Below, in pieces: positions 22,522 through 33,726 of a stretch of DNA of 64,000 bases (position 1 is the first letter of the stretch; each line of letters starts with the position of its first letter). The translations under genes and the position numbers were made by a program. Location of the stretch: contig NC_134833.1 of assembly GCF_004210375.1 (NCBI RefSeq), forward strand, positions 25,525,217 to 25,589,216, in the 5' to 3' direction. Below the pieces are notes generated by a model that saw only the letters and a program-made list of their open reading frames with translations, ran no database searches and was not told the DNA's origin. This DNA is from Tachypleus tridentatus (Eukaryota; Arthropoda; Merostomata; Xiphosura; Limulidae).

Positions 22522-23448
22522 GTAAGTAAAATATTTGATAAAATCTTGTTACTCATCAAGCAAAGCTGGGTAGACTATTCCTACATGAAATAGCTGGCAG
22601 AGCCACTATATCATGTGCCAAGCTGACATAATGTTATTGATATATAGAAGGTCTGTCAGGATGATACTCTCTGTACTGTATTGCCAAGTAAAATGTCTAA
22701 CAGAGTCATTCTTTTTGTATTGTTTTCACAGGTTGATTAGCATCTAATGAAACAATTTGAATGTTTCTTTTATTTTTCCACTCTGTGAATTATCATCATT
22801 TCAATTCTTCCCTTTCATTTTGTTGTGTTATTTACAGAATTTCAAAATATACCATAAAATCAGACATCATTATAATCATACCTGAAACAGTATGGAAATT
22901 CTAGAAGAAAAACCTTTTACTGCATTTCCTTTTTCAGAAATAAACTCATAAAGATTATCAGTTCAGTTGTTTTTAAAACATTTTAAATTATTTTATAGAG
23001 GTCTAATTTCAATTATCCTAAAAACTTTATTATAGAAGAAAACATTTCTTATGTTCTTTAAATTTTAGCTGCTAAACAAAACGTTATTGGACATTCATGG
23101 TCATAAAGGTGCATGTATAAACAAGAGGACTTCTTTTCTCTCCAGTAGTTCTGGAAAAAAATAACTAAAGAAACAGGAATGTCGTCATTCCCTCTTGAAA
23201 AACACAAAATTTCTGGCTTGTGTGCTTATTGTGCATCATAATAATTCTATGCTTTTATAGACCTATAAATTTTAGAGAAATGTTTCTTACTTTGTAACTT
23301 TCACATCATTTACGTTTTGATACATGTAGATAGCCATTTTTCAGTGTCTATGCTTGTTATGAGTATGATGACAAAAAAATGGCTTTCATTATATGTTTTT
23401 AATGTTTAATCCTTATAGATTGTTTTTTCTGCTTGTGTTTTTGTCTAG

Positions 23449-23707
23449 GTACACAAAAGGAAGGAAGAATACTATTGTTCCTACTGTGTATGCATTTATT
23501 TTGAATTGGCCAAAGAACAACCAGCTTTATCTAGGAGCACCAATTTTGAAAAGCACTTCCAAAATCTCAGTACTTGGTGTGAAAGATATTCTGTACTTTA
23601 AAAAGGCTGCAACAGGAGGTGTATTGATATATTTTCCACTGTTGACTCCAGATGTCCTTCCATGTCAATGGGCCTGGGTGTTAAAGATGGAAGGCGTAGT
23701 GAACTAG
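23449..23707 (+). CDS. FUCA: Fucosidase exon 8 with stop (unit 1)
   Basis: Acceptor ttgtctag. It ends GVVN-TAG, two residues shorter than unit 2 because of a single substitution. Confidence 0.87.
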
Positions 23708-26434
23708 CAATGATAGTAAAGTAGATTTGTGTGAAAATGGTAAACAAATAATTAGTGTTAAATGAAAGATAAATTACACAATCATTACCATAAAAATCTG
23801 ATTATTAAATAGCTTAAAGAAACTTGATAATAACTATAACAAAGTTACTTAATCTTGTTCACACCATAAACGATACTCATAAAAGCTGAAGCTATAAGTA
23901 GCACCTAGACCAACTCCTGTGTCTGTTGTATCCCAAATAGACATAATTCTGAATTCTGATTGGCATATTTTAATATACTAGCAGAAGCAGACTAAAACAG
24001 TTCACTGGTAAATTTCCTAAAGTAGGAATGAATAAATAAAAAATATGCAATCAACCCAATGTCTCAGATCATAGCATGTATCCAATATGATAGTCTGGTG
24101 GGTCATTTACAATTGTATTGTTATTTCCAAAAAAAACAAATTAGATTTGTTTTTTTTAAGCAAAAGGAAACTGCCTGCAATCCAATGCTGATGTAAATGT
24201 TTGTTTGTTTCTCGATGCAATGGGTATATCTAACATTCAAATTTGCTTAGTAGCTGCAAGGAACTTTCTGTTTGGAATGACACAGTTCCTTGTCATTTTA
24301 CTGAGTGCAAAGGTCTGCTACCAAATTGGCTGCTTTTTGACAATTGTCATTTCTGTAAGATGTATCAAAGGAGAGGTATTCATTTCAAATCAATTTATTC
24401 AACGTGGTGTAATAAAACCATGCATGTATGTAATACAAACATAAAAGCAAATATGTTCTTAAACCAACCAACTACATGTAACAGAAGAACCTTTTGTTTT
24501 GTGAAACTCCTTTTTTTCAAAGTAAGTTCTCAAACTGACTGTTCAGCATTTGTAGTTGCTGTTATATTGATACCAATATGAAATTTTAAGAGTTGCAAAA
24601 CGTTTTTTTTGTAATACAATCTCAAAGAAGCTTTTTTTTTTTAAGGATTAACCATTCAGAAAATACAAAACATGGCAGTCATTTCACTACTGTAAAGCAC
24701 ATAACTGAGAATAGAAAGAAGATAAGGAAACTTATATAAAAACAAGAATGTGAATTTTTATCATAACTTTCAAATTAACATTTATTCACATCATCAGTAA
24801 TTGGTTTACTTCAAAATGCAGACCAAATTTGTGTACCAAATATGTATTTTTATACATATTTTAAAATCAGACCTATAAATGATGTTGATTTCTTTATGTA
24901 GTGTTGTATATGTCTTCCAGTTATTTTTGTTCTTGTTTTAACACAAGTATTTTAATAATTTCTAATTTTATTAATCTGGTATGTCAATTTCACCATGTAG
25001 GCAGACTATCTGACAGTTTTTGTAGTGTTATGTGCATGACTTTGAGGATGCTAGTACTCTATATGAACTATGGTCAGATTCCACAGTTCAGTCATACAAG
25101 TTACTGGTGAGTGCTTTGAACAAGTTTCCTTCCTTCTAACCCATGAGTTCGTAATTAGGGACAGTTGTGTGCAGATAACTCTCCATATAACCTTTGTGCA
25201 ATAATTCTGAAAGAAACTGTAGATACTTGCACTACACAATGGTGCTGTTTCACCAATTTGAAAAATTCATGACTTGTTTAATTGGTATAATCAACACTTG
25301 TTCCATTTTTAACTTAGTGCTTGGATGGAACTGATACTTTGTTTCACTCTAATTTTTTTTAATTCAGTAATTTTAACTGTGAGGTTATTCCTATCACTTA
25401 ACTAATGTCTGTGTGCCTAGTATAACTGCTTTATGAACATCCTTTATCTTACTGATATAGTGACCCTGTTTAACCAGTCGATAACTGTCCATACAGGATC
25501 CTGGTTAATAGATGCACAGTTTGTAACTCTGTACATGTATTTACCACTCAGTATAAATAGCGATTTTTGAGTATTTCTATAAAATTACATACTTTTTGTG
25601 AAGACATGCACTCAAAAACGAAAAGTAACTCATAACATCAACAACTGTTATAAAGTAATTTCAATTACCTTAATTTTTATACAAGTAAGGCATCTCATGA
25701 TTTATCTGATTTGTGACAAATATTTGGTTGTTGTCTAACATCATAGGTAATTTAACAATATTGTTGCTATTAATTATGATAATCTAAAAATTTGTAAAAT
25801 ATCACAACCTTTTTGAAAATTCCACATCTAAACTTTTAATCTCTTTGGAAATTTGAAAAAAGTAATACTAAACTGCTTCCATGTGTTGACTACCACAAGT
25901 TTACCTCTCATTTAAGCTCTTATTATATTTAATTAATATTAGCTGCATATGGTATAATAATACATCCTTTGTTAAATTTCATTTAGTTTTTTCTGTGTAC
26001 TTTTATCATATTTACAATTGTTGTAAGTTCCTTTTCTAAGTCATATTATTATTAAACTTTCTTAAATCTCATTGCATTTGATTTTTCAGCTTTTACGGAA
26101 AAGTTAAAAAGTCGTATTAGTTGTGTTAAACACAACTTGTAGTATGGTTAATACATATTTTTTCATTACAAAAAATGTGGTTGTATTTCAAATAATGTAT
26201 CAATATCTTAGCTATATAATATCTTTTATTTTCATAAACATTAGTTTTTGGTTGTATTATGGTGATTATCCACTCCTAAACAGTAATGTATGTACAATTT
26301 TACCTTGAATCTTAGTCTCTGCTGAAGCTACACTACTGGAGCCAGTTCATAGGTTTATCATTGGTCAAGATGCTTCAAGTAAGGATTGTGGAAACTTTCT
26401 TACACATCTGCAACAGTTCTCAAAGTTATAATCA
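23708..26434. other. Fucosidase 3' flank, unit 1; no further gene seen
   Basis: Probable 3' UTR and intergenic sequence, closely matched at 57073-60002. Two overlapping open stretches (24205-24581) are conserved between units but have no recognisable domain and no frame-specific conservation visible by eye. Bases 25320-25740 are absent from unit 2. Confidence 0.5.
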
Positions 26435-28330
26435 GTGATGTTGAGAAAACCCACTTGTAGAGAAATATACATGTAAAAACGGCTCGTTTGGGTTAAGAAA
26501 ATATTTTACGTAGAGAAGCAAACAACATTTCGACCTTCTTCGGTCATTGTCAGGTTCACAAAGGAAGAAAGTTTGTGTGTTGTGTGTCAGTGTAGTTTTT
26601 ATACAGTATAGACCTTAGTTTTGTGCCTGGTTTTTGAATAAATTTAGTATTAACTGGAATGTCATATTTTGTTACTAGTTTTTGCCAAATGTTGGTTATT
26701 TTTCTGCTGATGTTGGGAATATATGGTATGCAGCAGTATATGGTTTTGTGATTTTTTTGATTCGTGAGATATATTTACTTTTGTTGGTTGATTTTGCTTT
26801 CTGTCTAGGTGTGTGCATATAATGTCTTCTAGGGTTTGTGGAGGAAACTTATTTATGTTGATAAAGTATTGTTTTATTTTGTCAAATTCGTTAATTTTAT
26901 CTGGTGAGCATAGTTTTATGGCTGTGTTTATTTGGTTTCTTAGTATGTTGAGTTTTTGTTTTGTTTCATGTGCTGAGTCGTAAGGAATGTATAGTCTGTT
27001 ATGGGTGATTTTTCGGTGGATTTCTATTTTAAATTGTGTGTCGGTTCTTGTAATTTTGAGGTTAAGAAATGATATTTGATTGCTTTCTTCCTTTCACATG
27101 TGAAGTTAATGTTGGGATGTATAGAGTTAATGCGATTGAAAAAATTGTGTGTTCTGTAGATGTGAATCCCGCTACCATGTCATCTATATATCTGTACCAG
27201 TATAGTGGTAGATGCAATGCTGTGTTAATTGCTTGTGTTTCAACTTGTGTCATAAAAATATTGGCTAGAACTGGTGTTACTGGGTTGCCCATGCTTAGAC
27301 CATTTGTTTGTATATAGTTGTGGTTGTTGAACATGAAGTTTGTCTTTTTCGTGGTGAATTCTATGAGGGTTACTGGGAATGTCAATTGATAGGTTAGGGT
27401 CACAGATATAGAGTTCTAAGGCTATCTTGCAGGCTACAGTTGTTGAAACTTCTGTAAAGAGGGATATAACATTGAAACTGGCCATTAAGGCTTTATGATT
27501 AAGTTGATTTAGATTAGACTTGAAATTAAAAAGAGTCTTTGATGAATGACGTGGCTGACGTTACATATTTGGAGAATGCCCATGCTATGTATTTACCAAG
27601 ATTGTAATTAAACGATTCATATGTGGACATTATTGGTCGTAATGGACAATCTGGTTTATGAGAGTTGGGGGATGCCATATATTTGTGGTGTGTTTTACTT
27701 TGGTAGGAATAAAGTGTTTGTGAAATTGTGTTGGCTTTTTTCATTTTTAGTAGTATTTTGTTCAGTTGCATTTCGTGTGTCTGTTAGATTTGTGTGTATT
27801 GGTTTAAATTTGTTCGTGTCTGAGAGGATGTCCTTCATTTTTTGGATGTATTCATTCGTGTTCATTATGATTATAGCATTACCTTTTATCTGCTTTTAGA
27901 ATTTTTATGTTTTTATCTTGTGTTAGGTTTTTAATGGAATTAATGTCTCTTTTTGTAAGATTGTTTTTTAGTTTTCTGTTTTGTGAAATTGTTTTGATGG
28001 TTTTGTGAGAAAATTCTTTGAAAAAATCATTTAAGATATTGTTTTTAGGTGTTTCTGGAAAATATAAATTTTTAATTTTTACTGGGAAGTTTGGCTGTTG
28101 GATGTCAAAATTATCTAAGTTGTCTTCTTTCTGTTGGTTGTTTTATTGTTTTTTTTTCCATAGAAAGTGTCACAAGTCTCCTGGCTAGATCTTCTAAACA
28201 TGTTTTGATTTCTAAGGTTGGAATGTACCTGGGTAATATTGCGAAGTTGAGTCCTTTGTTAAGTAGATGTATCTTGTCTGTGTTTAATTGTTGGTCGGAT
28301 CTGTTAACAGGCTGCAACACAGCATAATAC
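26435..28330 (-). mobile_element. Penelope-like retroelement, decayed (unit 1)
   Basis: Read on the minus strand, the N-terminal segment LLNKGLNFAILPRYIPTLE (about 28260) comes first. SKTHHKYMASPNSHKP and PLRPIMSTYESFNYNLGKYI (about 27590-27700) follow, then the reverse transcriptase motifs GLSMGNPVTPVLANIFM (about 27240-27300) and YWYRYIDDMVAGF (about 27160-27200). A thumb region and a characteristic 3' tail end near 26435. Frame breaks are numerous. No GIY-YIG endonuclease domain is seen between the thumb region and the tail. Presence at the same place in both units dates its insertion before the duplication. Confidence 0.8.
26519..26556 (-). ncRNA. Hammerhead-like motif in Penelope-like 3' region (unit 1)
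   Basis: The minus strand reads CTGACAA, a hairpin (gacc-gaagaa-ggtc), then GAAATG. This matches the layout of hammerhead cores in Penelope-like elements, but the conserved CTGANGA is changed at the G, so it is probably inactive. Confidence 0.4.
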
Positions 28331-30259
28331 ACAAACTTTGAAAGCAAGAGATAGAAATTATTGATACTCTTCAAATGAAACACTTTTGGATACCCTGCAG
28401 AAAGTACATATAGTTTCACTCCCAGTTACTGATTTCACTCAGAAATGATTTAGGACAAAGATTGTAAGAATGTGTTTGTTAACACATTTTGTTTGTTAAT
28501 AGTCATGGTTAAAATGTAATTTTCATACACTTGATCTGTATTCATTGAACATAAAGGAACTTTTTTAACAACTTAGCTCAACCTATGACAAAAGTTAAGC
28601 CAAGTTCAACTTGTTTTGTGTGGAGACAAATGTATGTAATATTCTGAGAAAAACTGAATGATAAAAGTCATAGCTGAAGACCTGAAAAGCATTAATGGGA
28701 AAACAAATGAAAGTAAAGATTTGGTGTTACATCTGTAAAGCAGGGCCTTTCCTTCTAATAAGAATTCTCCAACTACTTAAAGTTCACTTTTTTTTCATCT
28801 TTGCTTTTTATGGTAGGCAAATAATGCTGTTCATATAGACAGAACAGCCATTATTTTAAAATATTAATCTCATTAATTGATAAACTAAATATGTGAACAG
28901 TATTTAAATATAGCGTTATTCTATTGATACTTCATTTGAAAAAAAAAAAAGGCAATTTTTTATGGCAACACACAAAATAAATTTGGTATAAGGATTAGAA
29001 ACTTCAGGATTCAAGCATAGCCAGACCTGAAGGTTACCAACCAGTGGACTGGAATCTTCTAATCACTAATCATTTGAGCTCTTTTTCAATCTGTACTAAT
29101 TGTAGCATGATTAGTTTTAAATACTTCAAAGTATTGTATGGTGGTTAGCATGTTAAGCACACAAGAGCAAATCACATGCATAAATACATAAATAGAGCAG
29201 AATTTTAATTATCACATGAATAATGTGACAGGATTACAATTTGGTCCTAATCATGACACAGAATATAACACATGTTATGGACCCTTCATTACTGCTATAG
29301 TCCACATATTGCATCATAATGAGCAATTTTGTTTTTGCTTGCCTTAACATTTGGTGTAAAGAAGTTTAGAAACTAAATATTACATTTTTTTTGGTCAGAT
29401 ATATAGGAAACCTTATCAATAGCCAGTTGGATAAAGTAATCACTACTGATATTACTTTTAAGAATCCCATTGTGATGGGAAACTTGATGCCTAAATGGTT
29501 AAGTTTACTTCCTACACTAATCAACTTGGTTCTAGTTGTCAATCTGTGTTGTTCAAAATAGGAAAGTTGCAGGGTAGAATTTATTAGTAATGGCACCATT
29601 GAAACTACTTTACTGAAGACAAGGGTACTCAATAATTTAACAGATTTGTATCCTAATTTAAAAAATTGCTTTATTTTGCCATCTTCTGTAGTAAAAAACA
29701 CGTTTTCTTGTTTCATCACTTTTAAAAGCATAGTTTTCAAACATAAAATGTAGATAATCCACACTGTTTACTGCCAAAAATACACCACCTGATACTTTTG
29801 CAAGCTACATGTAATTACTTGCAGAAATAACAACAGTTCAAAGCCTAACACCATCAGAACCTCTAGAAGAAGAGTCATCTTCCAAAAGAATACAAGCTTT
29901 GATGTTAGTGGTTTTCTCTGTTATCATGTGAACATTCACACAATAAAGAAAACAGCTAGAAATAACAATATCCATCAAAAATAAATATAAGTTATTTAGC
30001 AATAAGAAGTAACTTTTATACTTATGAAAACCATAAAAGTGAAAAATAACAATGTACAGCTCATACTGAATTAGTACATTTTGAGATAACCTATTAATGA
30101 AATTTTTTATAACTTATATAAAACAGTACAAGAACAGATTAGAATAGAAAGGCTTTACAGATGATACATTTTACTTCACAAATTCAGCCATGAAGAGTGG
30201 AGGTTGACAAAGCAGAACAATAGCAAGAGTCAACAGATGATACAATGTTCTTCCTAATT
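28331..30259. other. Intergenic or 3' UTR of the minus-strand Q/H-rich gene
   Basis: Closely matched at 61881-63835. No exon is recognised. An open minus-strand stretch at 29366-29764 is shortened by frame changes in unit 2, which argues against coding. This region would contain the 3' UTR of the gene ending at 30260. Confidence 0.45.
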
Positions 30260-30587
30260 TCAGTTACGAGGAGGTGGTGGTGGTGGAGATTGGAACATTC
30301 CATTCATTGCTGATGAAGCTCTTTGCATCTGGAGGCCCGGATATTCCCCATACATGTTGGGCATCATCACTCCAGACATTCACATTGGACCTTGCTGATT
30401 ATGACCACTTGGTCTATTCATATGCATATTTACAGTATGTTGCTGAGGCTGTTGATGGTTGTACATCTGGTTTGACTGGTTTCCAGAGTGTTGACGATGC
30501 TCTTGCCCATGCTGGTTCACCAGCTTTCCATGGTGTGAGTTAAGCATCTTACCATTTCTCTGACTTGATGGACCTCCAGAAGCACTG
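30260..30587 (-). CDS. 3'-terminal exon of a Q/H/P-rich protein gene (unit 2 junction)
   Basis: Minus strand. After the acceptor 'cgatgttgtag' the frame reads SASGGPSSQRNGKMLNSHHG, a Gln/His/Asn-rich segment (MYNHQQPQQHTVNMHMNRP), then GHNQQGPM and an in-frame TGA at about 30385-30387. The same frame continues for 42 codons, through MSGVMMPNMYGEYPGLQMQR and SPPPPPPRN, to TGA at 30260-30262. Composition suggests a low-complexity tail of a nuclear or RNA-associated protein, but I do not recognise the family. Either the first TGA is the true end or it is a nonsense change. Upstream exons were not identified. The first TGA codon is at the left edge of unit 2. Confidence 0.55.
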
Positions 30588-32081
30588 CTACAACATCGAA
30601 AACTCTATTCCAGAAGCTATATATGTATTGTACAATCCACACCACATTACAAAACACATAATGGATGAAAATTAGAATATGGTAGAGAAAGCAAATAGTC
30701 TCCTTCAAATATTTGAATCAGTAATCTAGATACCTGTTTAACTGTAGGATATACGATATTGTACACAACCTACTGACCACAACTGCTTTTTTTTTTTAAC
30801 TAAATTATAGTCTGTTGCTTCATCACAAAAAAATAATAACAAGAATTTGGATTAAAAATAAGATTAAAAAATATTGTTGGATTTATCCCTAAAATTGCAA
30901 ACAGACAACACAAGCAGCATACGTCTAAGTAACTCCTTTAAGTGCATATTTGAAACAAAAAACACATGTGTAGCTACAAGGCATAGCTCACGTATTTTAA
31001 CACCGAAATAGAACTAGATTTCTGTTACTCTGTTGTTTGTTTTTCCCGTCATCTGTTTTCCGTCACTGAAGTACCTGGGAGGTGAACTTTGACAAACAAA
31101 CTAGTTTCAATAGCCACCTTAACATCGTGATAACTATAACCACCAAATGAATCAATGCATTGAAAGTTTCAGCTGAAAAGCGAGGCCTATTTATGCTTTA
31201 CCAAGATATTGTATACTCCATCCTGCATTATACACCACCATCGTTACGAGTGTTATTTAGCTGAACAAGATTGACATTATAAAGAACATCTCTTTAAGAC
31301 TGGTCACGGGATATCGTTTACTCTCTTCCCACCAAGCCCTCTTAGACCTCATAAACCACAGACAAAGTTTATTCTCTTCTTTTAGTAATTAACCTAATGC
31401 CATCCTACTTTGGAATAGAATGCTGAAAAACAGAAAACTCAGATCGGTCACGTGTTCACGTCATCGTGAGAGAGAAAAACGGAGTTGTCATTCAGGCACT
31501 TTTTTCTTCTGATGGTACAATATATAGTGTATCCTTCTTAAAATCTGTTTGTGAACAAAGAACAGATTTCCTTTTGTAATTCGTTTCAGATTTTACCGCC
31601 AAAAATTTCCCTAACTTGGAATGAAAGACAAAAAGAAATGCAGCCAGTTAAGAATGTCATTTTTCAACTCTATAACTATTCTTGTCTGACGAAAAGTATG
31701 GCTTTACTACCACTCATATAGCGACACATAACAGCAAAGGACTAAAGTATGATGCATTTGTTATCAACGAGACATGACCCGTAAATTCTCGTGTTCATAA
31801 TTAAACAAACCATCTACAAGGCCAGTCTCGATCTTTTTGTGTAATTCTACATTTTTACATTTTATGTTGTCGTATTTTGAAGCCATAGAATTATTTTGAA
31901 ATGAATGTTATGGTAAAACTATTATTGTACTTGCTTTATTTGTTTGTTTTTTCTTACTTTTTGTAAGAACACTATTATCCTCTGTCAATTTTTCAATTAC
32001 TTGAGAAATTTGGAATAAATATTCAACCTCGCAATATGGGTTCTAAACTAAAAGAGTTTGATAACCACTGTCCTAGAGCTA
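30588..32081. other. Intergenic, with the dispersed repeat
   Basis: Contains the dispersed repeat copy at 31063-31352. A block at about 31370-31914 is absent from unit 1; it includes 'gatcggtcacgtgttcacg', which resembles sequence at 15428 and 37409. No exon was recognised. Confidence 0.5.
31063..31352 (+). repeat. Dispersed repeat, unit 2 copy
   Basis: Homologous to 3421-3735 and 11688-12003. Confidence 0.7.
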
Positions 32082-33562
32082 TACTCTTCAAAAAAAGAAA
32101 CGCATAAGGCAAAATATAAGACAAATTGTTAACAAGTTTATTCCGGGTAGTTCTGTATGGCATGTGTGAAACTTTGCTCATTCACTGCTGAACATCCAAA
32201 GTCTGCAAAGGCGAAGTCCACGCTCACTAGGTGAAGTTTAACGTCAATAACGAGTATGCCCCCCGTGAGCATCAATAACTGCTTGGCATCTCCTGCCCAT
32301 GGAAGAGATGAGATGACGAATCACATCCTGTGGAATGGCTGTCCACTCAGCCTGCAAAGCTGCTGCAAGCTGAGGTAGAGTCTGCGGTTGAGGTTGTCGC
32401 AGACGTCGGTACTACTCGTACCAAAAATGTTCGATGGGGTTTAAATCTAGTGAACTGGAGGGCCAGGGAAGAACGTTGATGTTGTGGTGTCTCAAGAAGA
32501 CAGTGGTGAGTCGGGCTGTGTGAGGACGGGCGTTGTCATGTTGAAAAACGTCGTTGACGTTCACCATGGTGGGTTGCACATGGGGCCTGAAAATCTCGTC
32601 GACGTATCGTTGAGCCGTAACATTCCCTCGAATGTGCAAAAGGTCTGTTCTAGCATTGTAGGCGATGGCAGCCCACATCATGACGCTGCCATCACCAAAT
32701 CTGTCAACATCCTGCACACAGTTTGCTGCAAAACGTTCACCTCGGCGACGGTAAACATGGGTCCTTCCATCCTGCCTACGAAGCATAAAACGTGATTCAT
32801 CGCTGAACCAAACATGCCTCCATCGTCGATGAGGCCATACCCGATGTGCCCGAGTCCACTGCAGCCGTGCTTGACAATGTTACTGGGTGAGGATGACGCC
32901 TCTGACTGGACATCGAGGTCGGATTCCTGCATCTCGTAGACGGTTCCGTACGGTGTGATCGGAAATCCCACGCAGCCCTGGTATGGTTGAGGCAGTAGAC
33001 GTCGCAGTGGTGGTTCTATCCCGAATGTGACGTAACCGGATGTTGCGATCTTGTGCGGGCGTGGTCACACGAGGTCTGCCAGATCGTGGACGGTCACGAG
33101 TTGATCCATGTTGTTGGTGACGATTCCATAGCCTTGTGATGGCGCTTGGGTGGACATTCACAGCTCTGGCAACATCTGATCGAGATTCGCCTGCTTCCAA
33201 GCGACCAATGGCGTTGTTGCGTTGTGCTTCAGTTAGTCTTGGCGTAACTGTATTGCGTGTCGGTGACTTAACACTGAGCTATGGAAACCGAGAACCCGTC
33301 ACTTTTATAGGGATTTTGCACATGTGGCACTTGCAGAACATGCAGATCTCTCAAACAAATTTATTGGACACTCATGCGTTTTGGCGAAAAATCCGATGTT
33401 TTCCTCCGTTTTCAAAGTGCACAACTTTTATTGTCATTTTGGTCTGACAATCAGTGCCTTAACACGTGTAACATCTCATACTCTGAGCTTGTAACGTTAT
33501 TACATATATTTCTCTTTAAAATAACAAAAATATCCCTTTTGCGTTTCTTGTTTTGAAGAGTA
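32082..33562 (-). mobile_element. Tc1-like transposon, 1481 bp, unit 2 only
   Basis: Terminal inverted repeats 'tactcttcaaaaaaagaaac' and the complement of 'gtttcttgttttgaagagta' bound the element, with TA on both sides. The matching site in unit 1 (near 12173) is empty. The transposase lies on the minus strand (about 33240 to 32255): an N-terminal helix-turn-helix region (GESRSDVARAVNVHPSAITR), then VWFSDESRF, QHDNARPHTA and DLNPIEHFW. The last Asp-to-Glu spacing is 34 residues, so it is a DD34E Tc1-type enzyme. Two in-frame stops, near 32877 and just after IEHFWYE at about 32410, make it inactive. Confidence 0.92.
32255..33240 (-). pseudogene. Tc1-like transposase, two in-frame stops
   Basis: Frame is preserved over about 330 codons, interrupted only by TAA after the VILTQ codons and TAG after IEHFWYE. 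The start ATG was not found; the frame is readable from RLTEAQRNNAIGRLEAGES. An insertion so little decayed is consistent with its absence from unit 1. Confidence 0.85.
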
Positions 33563-33644
33563 TATTTCTAGTTTTAACACTAAATTATTCACTTTTCGGG
33601 TTTTTATTGTACTCTTCAAGTACGTAGGTGGTAGCACTAGTTTA

Positions 33645-33726
33645 ATGGCGTCTTTAAATCTTGGTTCACCGAGGAAAACATTATTTCAAAAACAACGTTC
33701 AAATTGTGAACGAATACAAAATTTTA
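33645..33726 (+). CDS. 90-residue protein gene, exon 1 (unit 2)
   Basis: ATG start; weaker donor gtaatt. Confidence 0.67.

Larger units (their letters stand above)
20838..23707 (+). pseudogene. FUCA: Alpha-L-fucosidase (GH29), internally deleted copy (unit 1)
   Basis: Three exons remain: 20838-21175, 22351-22521 and 23449-23707, matching exons 1, 7 and 8 of the unit 2 gene. Exons 2-6 were lost with about 10.4 kb of introns; the junction lies near 22115-22125. Exon 1 opens with a signal peptide ([18 protein letters not shown]) and holds the GIFIHWG motif. Exon 7 carries [15 protein letters not shown] and exon 8 ends LKMEGVVN. Exon 1 ends in phase 2 and exon 7 starts with the completing base, so direct splicing would keep frame and give about 255 residues instead of the usual 450-470. 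The KHHEG fucose-binding and WSDGDWE nucleophile segments are gone, so fucosidase activity is not expected. The exons themselves have no frameshift. Confidence 0.88.
11016..30382. repeat. Tandem segmental duplication, unit 1 (19.4 kb)
   Basis: Sequence from 'cattggaccctgctgatt' at 11016 is repeated in the same order and orientation from 30383. The order is: Q/H-rich exon, 90-residue protein gene, LINE remnant, SINEs, fucosidase, Penelope-like element, then the next junction. Left of 11016 the homology stops abruptly, while in unit 2 it continues to the left into the unit 1 tail, so 11016 is the outer edge of the array. Unit 1 is shorter than unit 2 mainly because of a 10.4 kb deletion in the fucosidase gene and because it lacks unit 2 insertions. 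Confidence 0.92.

Noticed and set aside
24205-24581. Two overlapping open frames (79 and 112 codons) conserved between units 1 and 2
   Set aside because: They overlap in different frames, contain no recognisable domain and lie in the fucosidase 3' flank. Conservation is explained by the recent duplication.
27069-27899. Plus-strand open frames across the Penelope-like element
   Set aside because: Antisense to the reverse transcriptase; no motif on the plus strand.
29366-29764. 132-codon minus-strand open frame, hydrophobic in part
   Set aside because: The unit 2 counterpart (62937-63197) is shortened by frame changes and no motif or splice context supports coding. It is more likely the 3' UTR of the Q/H-rich gene.
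30274-30543. Plus-strand open frame of 89 codons
   Set aside because: It is antisense to the Q/H-rich exon, whose composition and splice acceptor favour the minus strand.
32484-33447. Plus-strand open frames across the Tc1-like element
   Set aside because: Antisense shadows of the minus-strand transposase, which has all family motifs.
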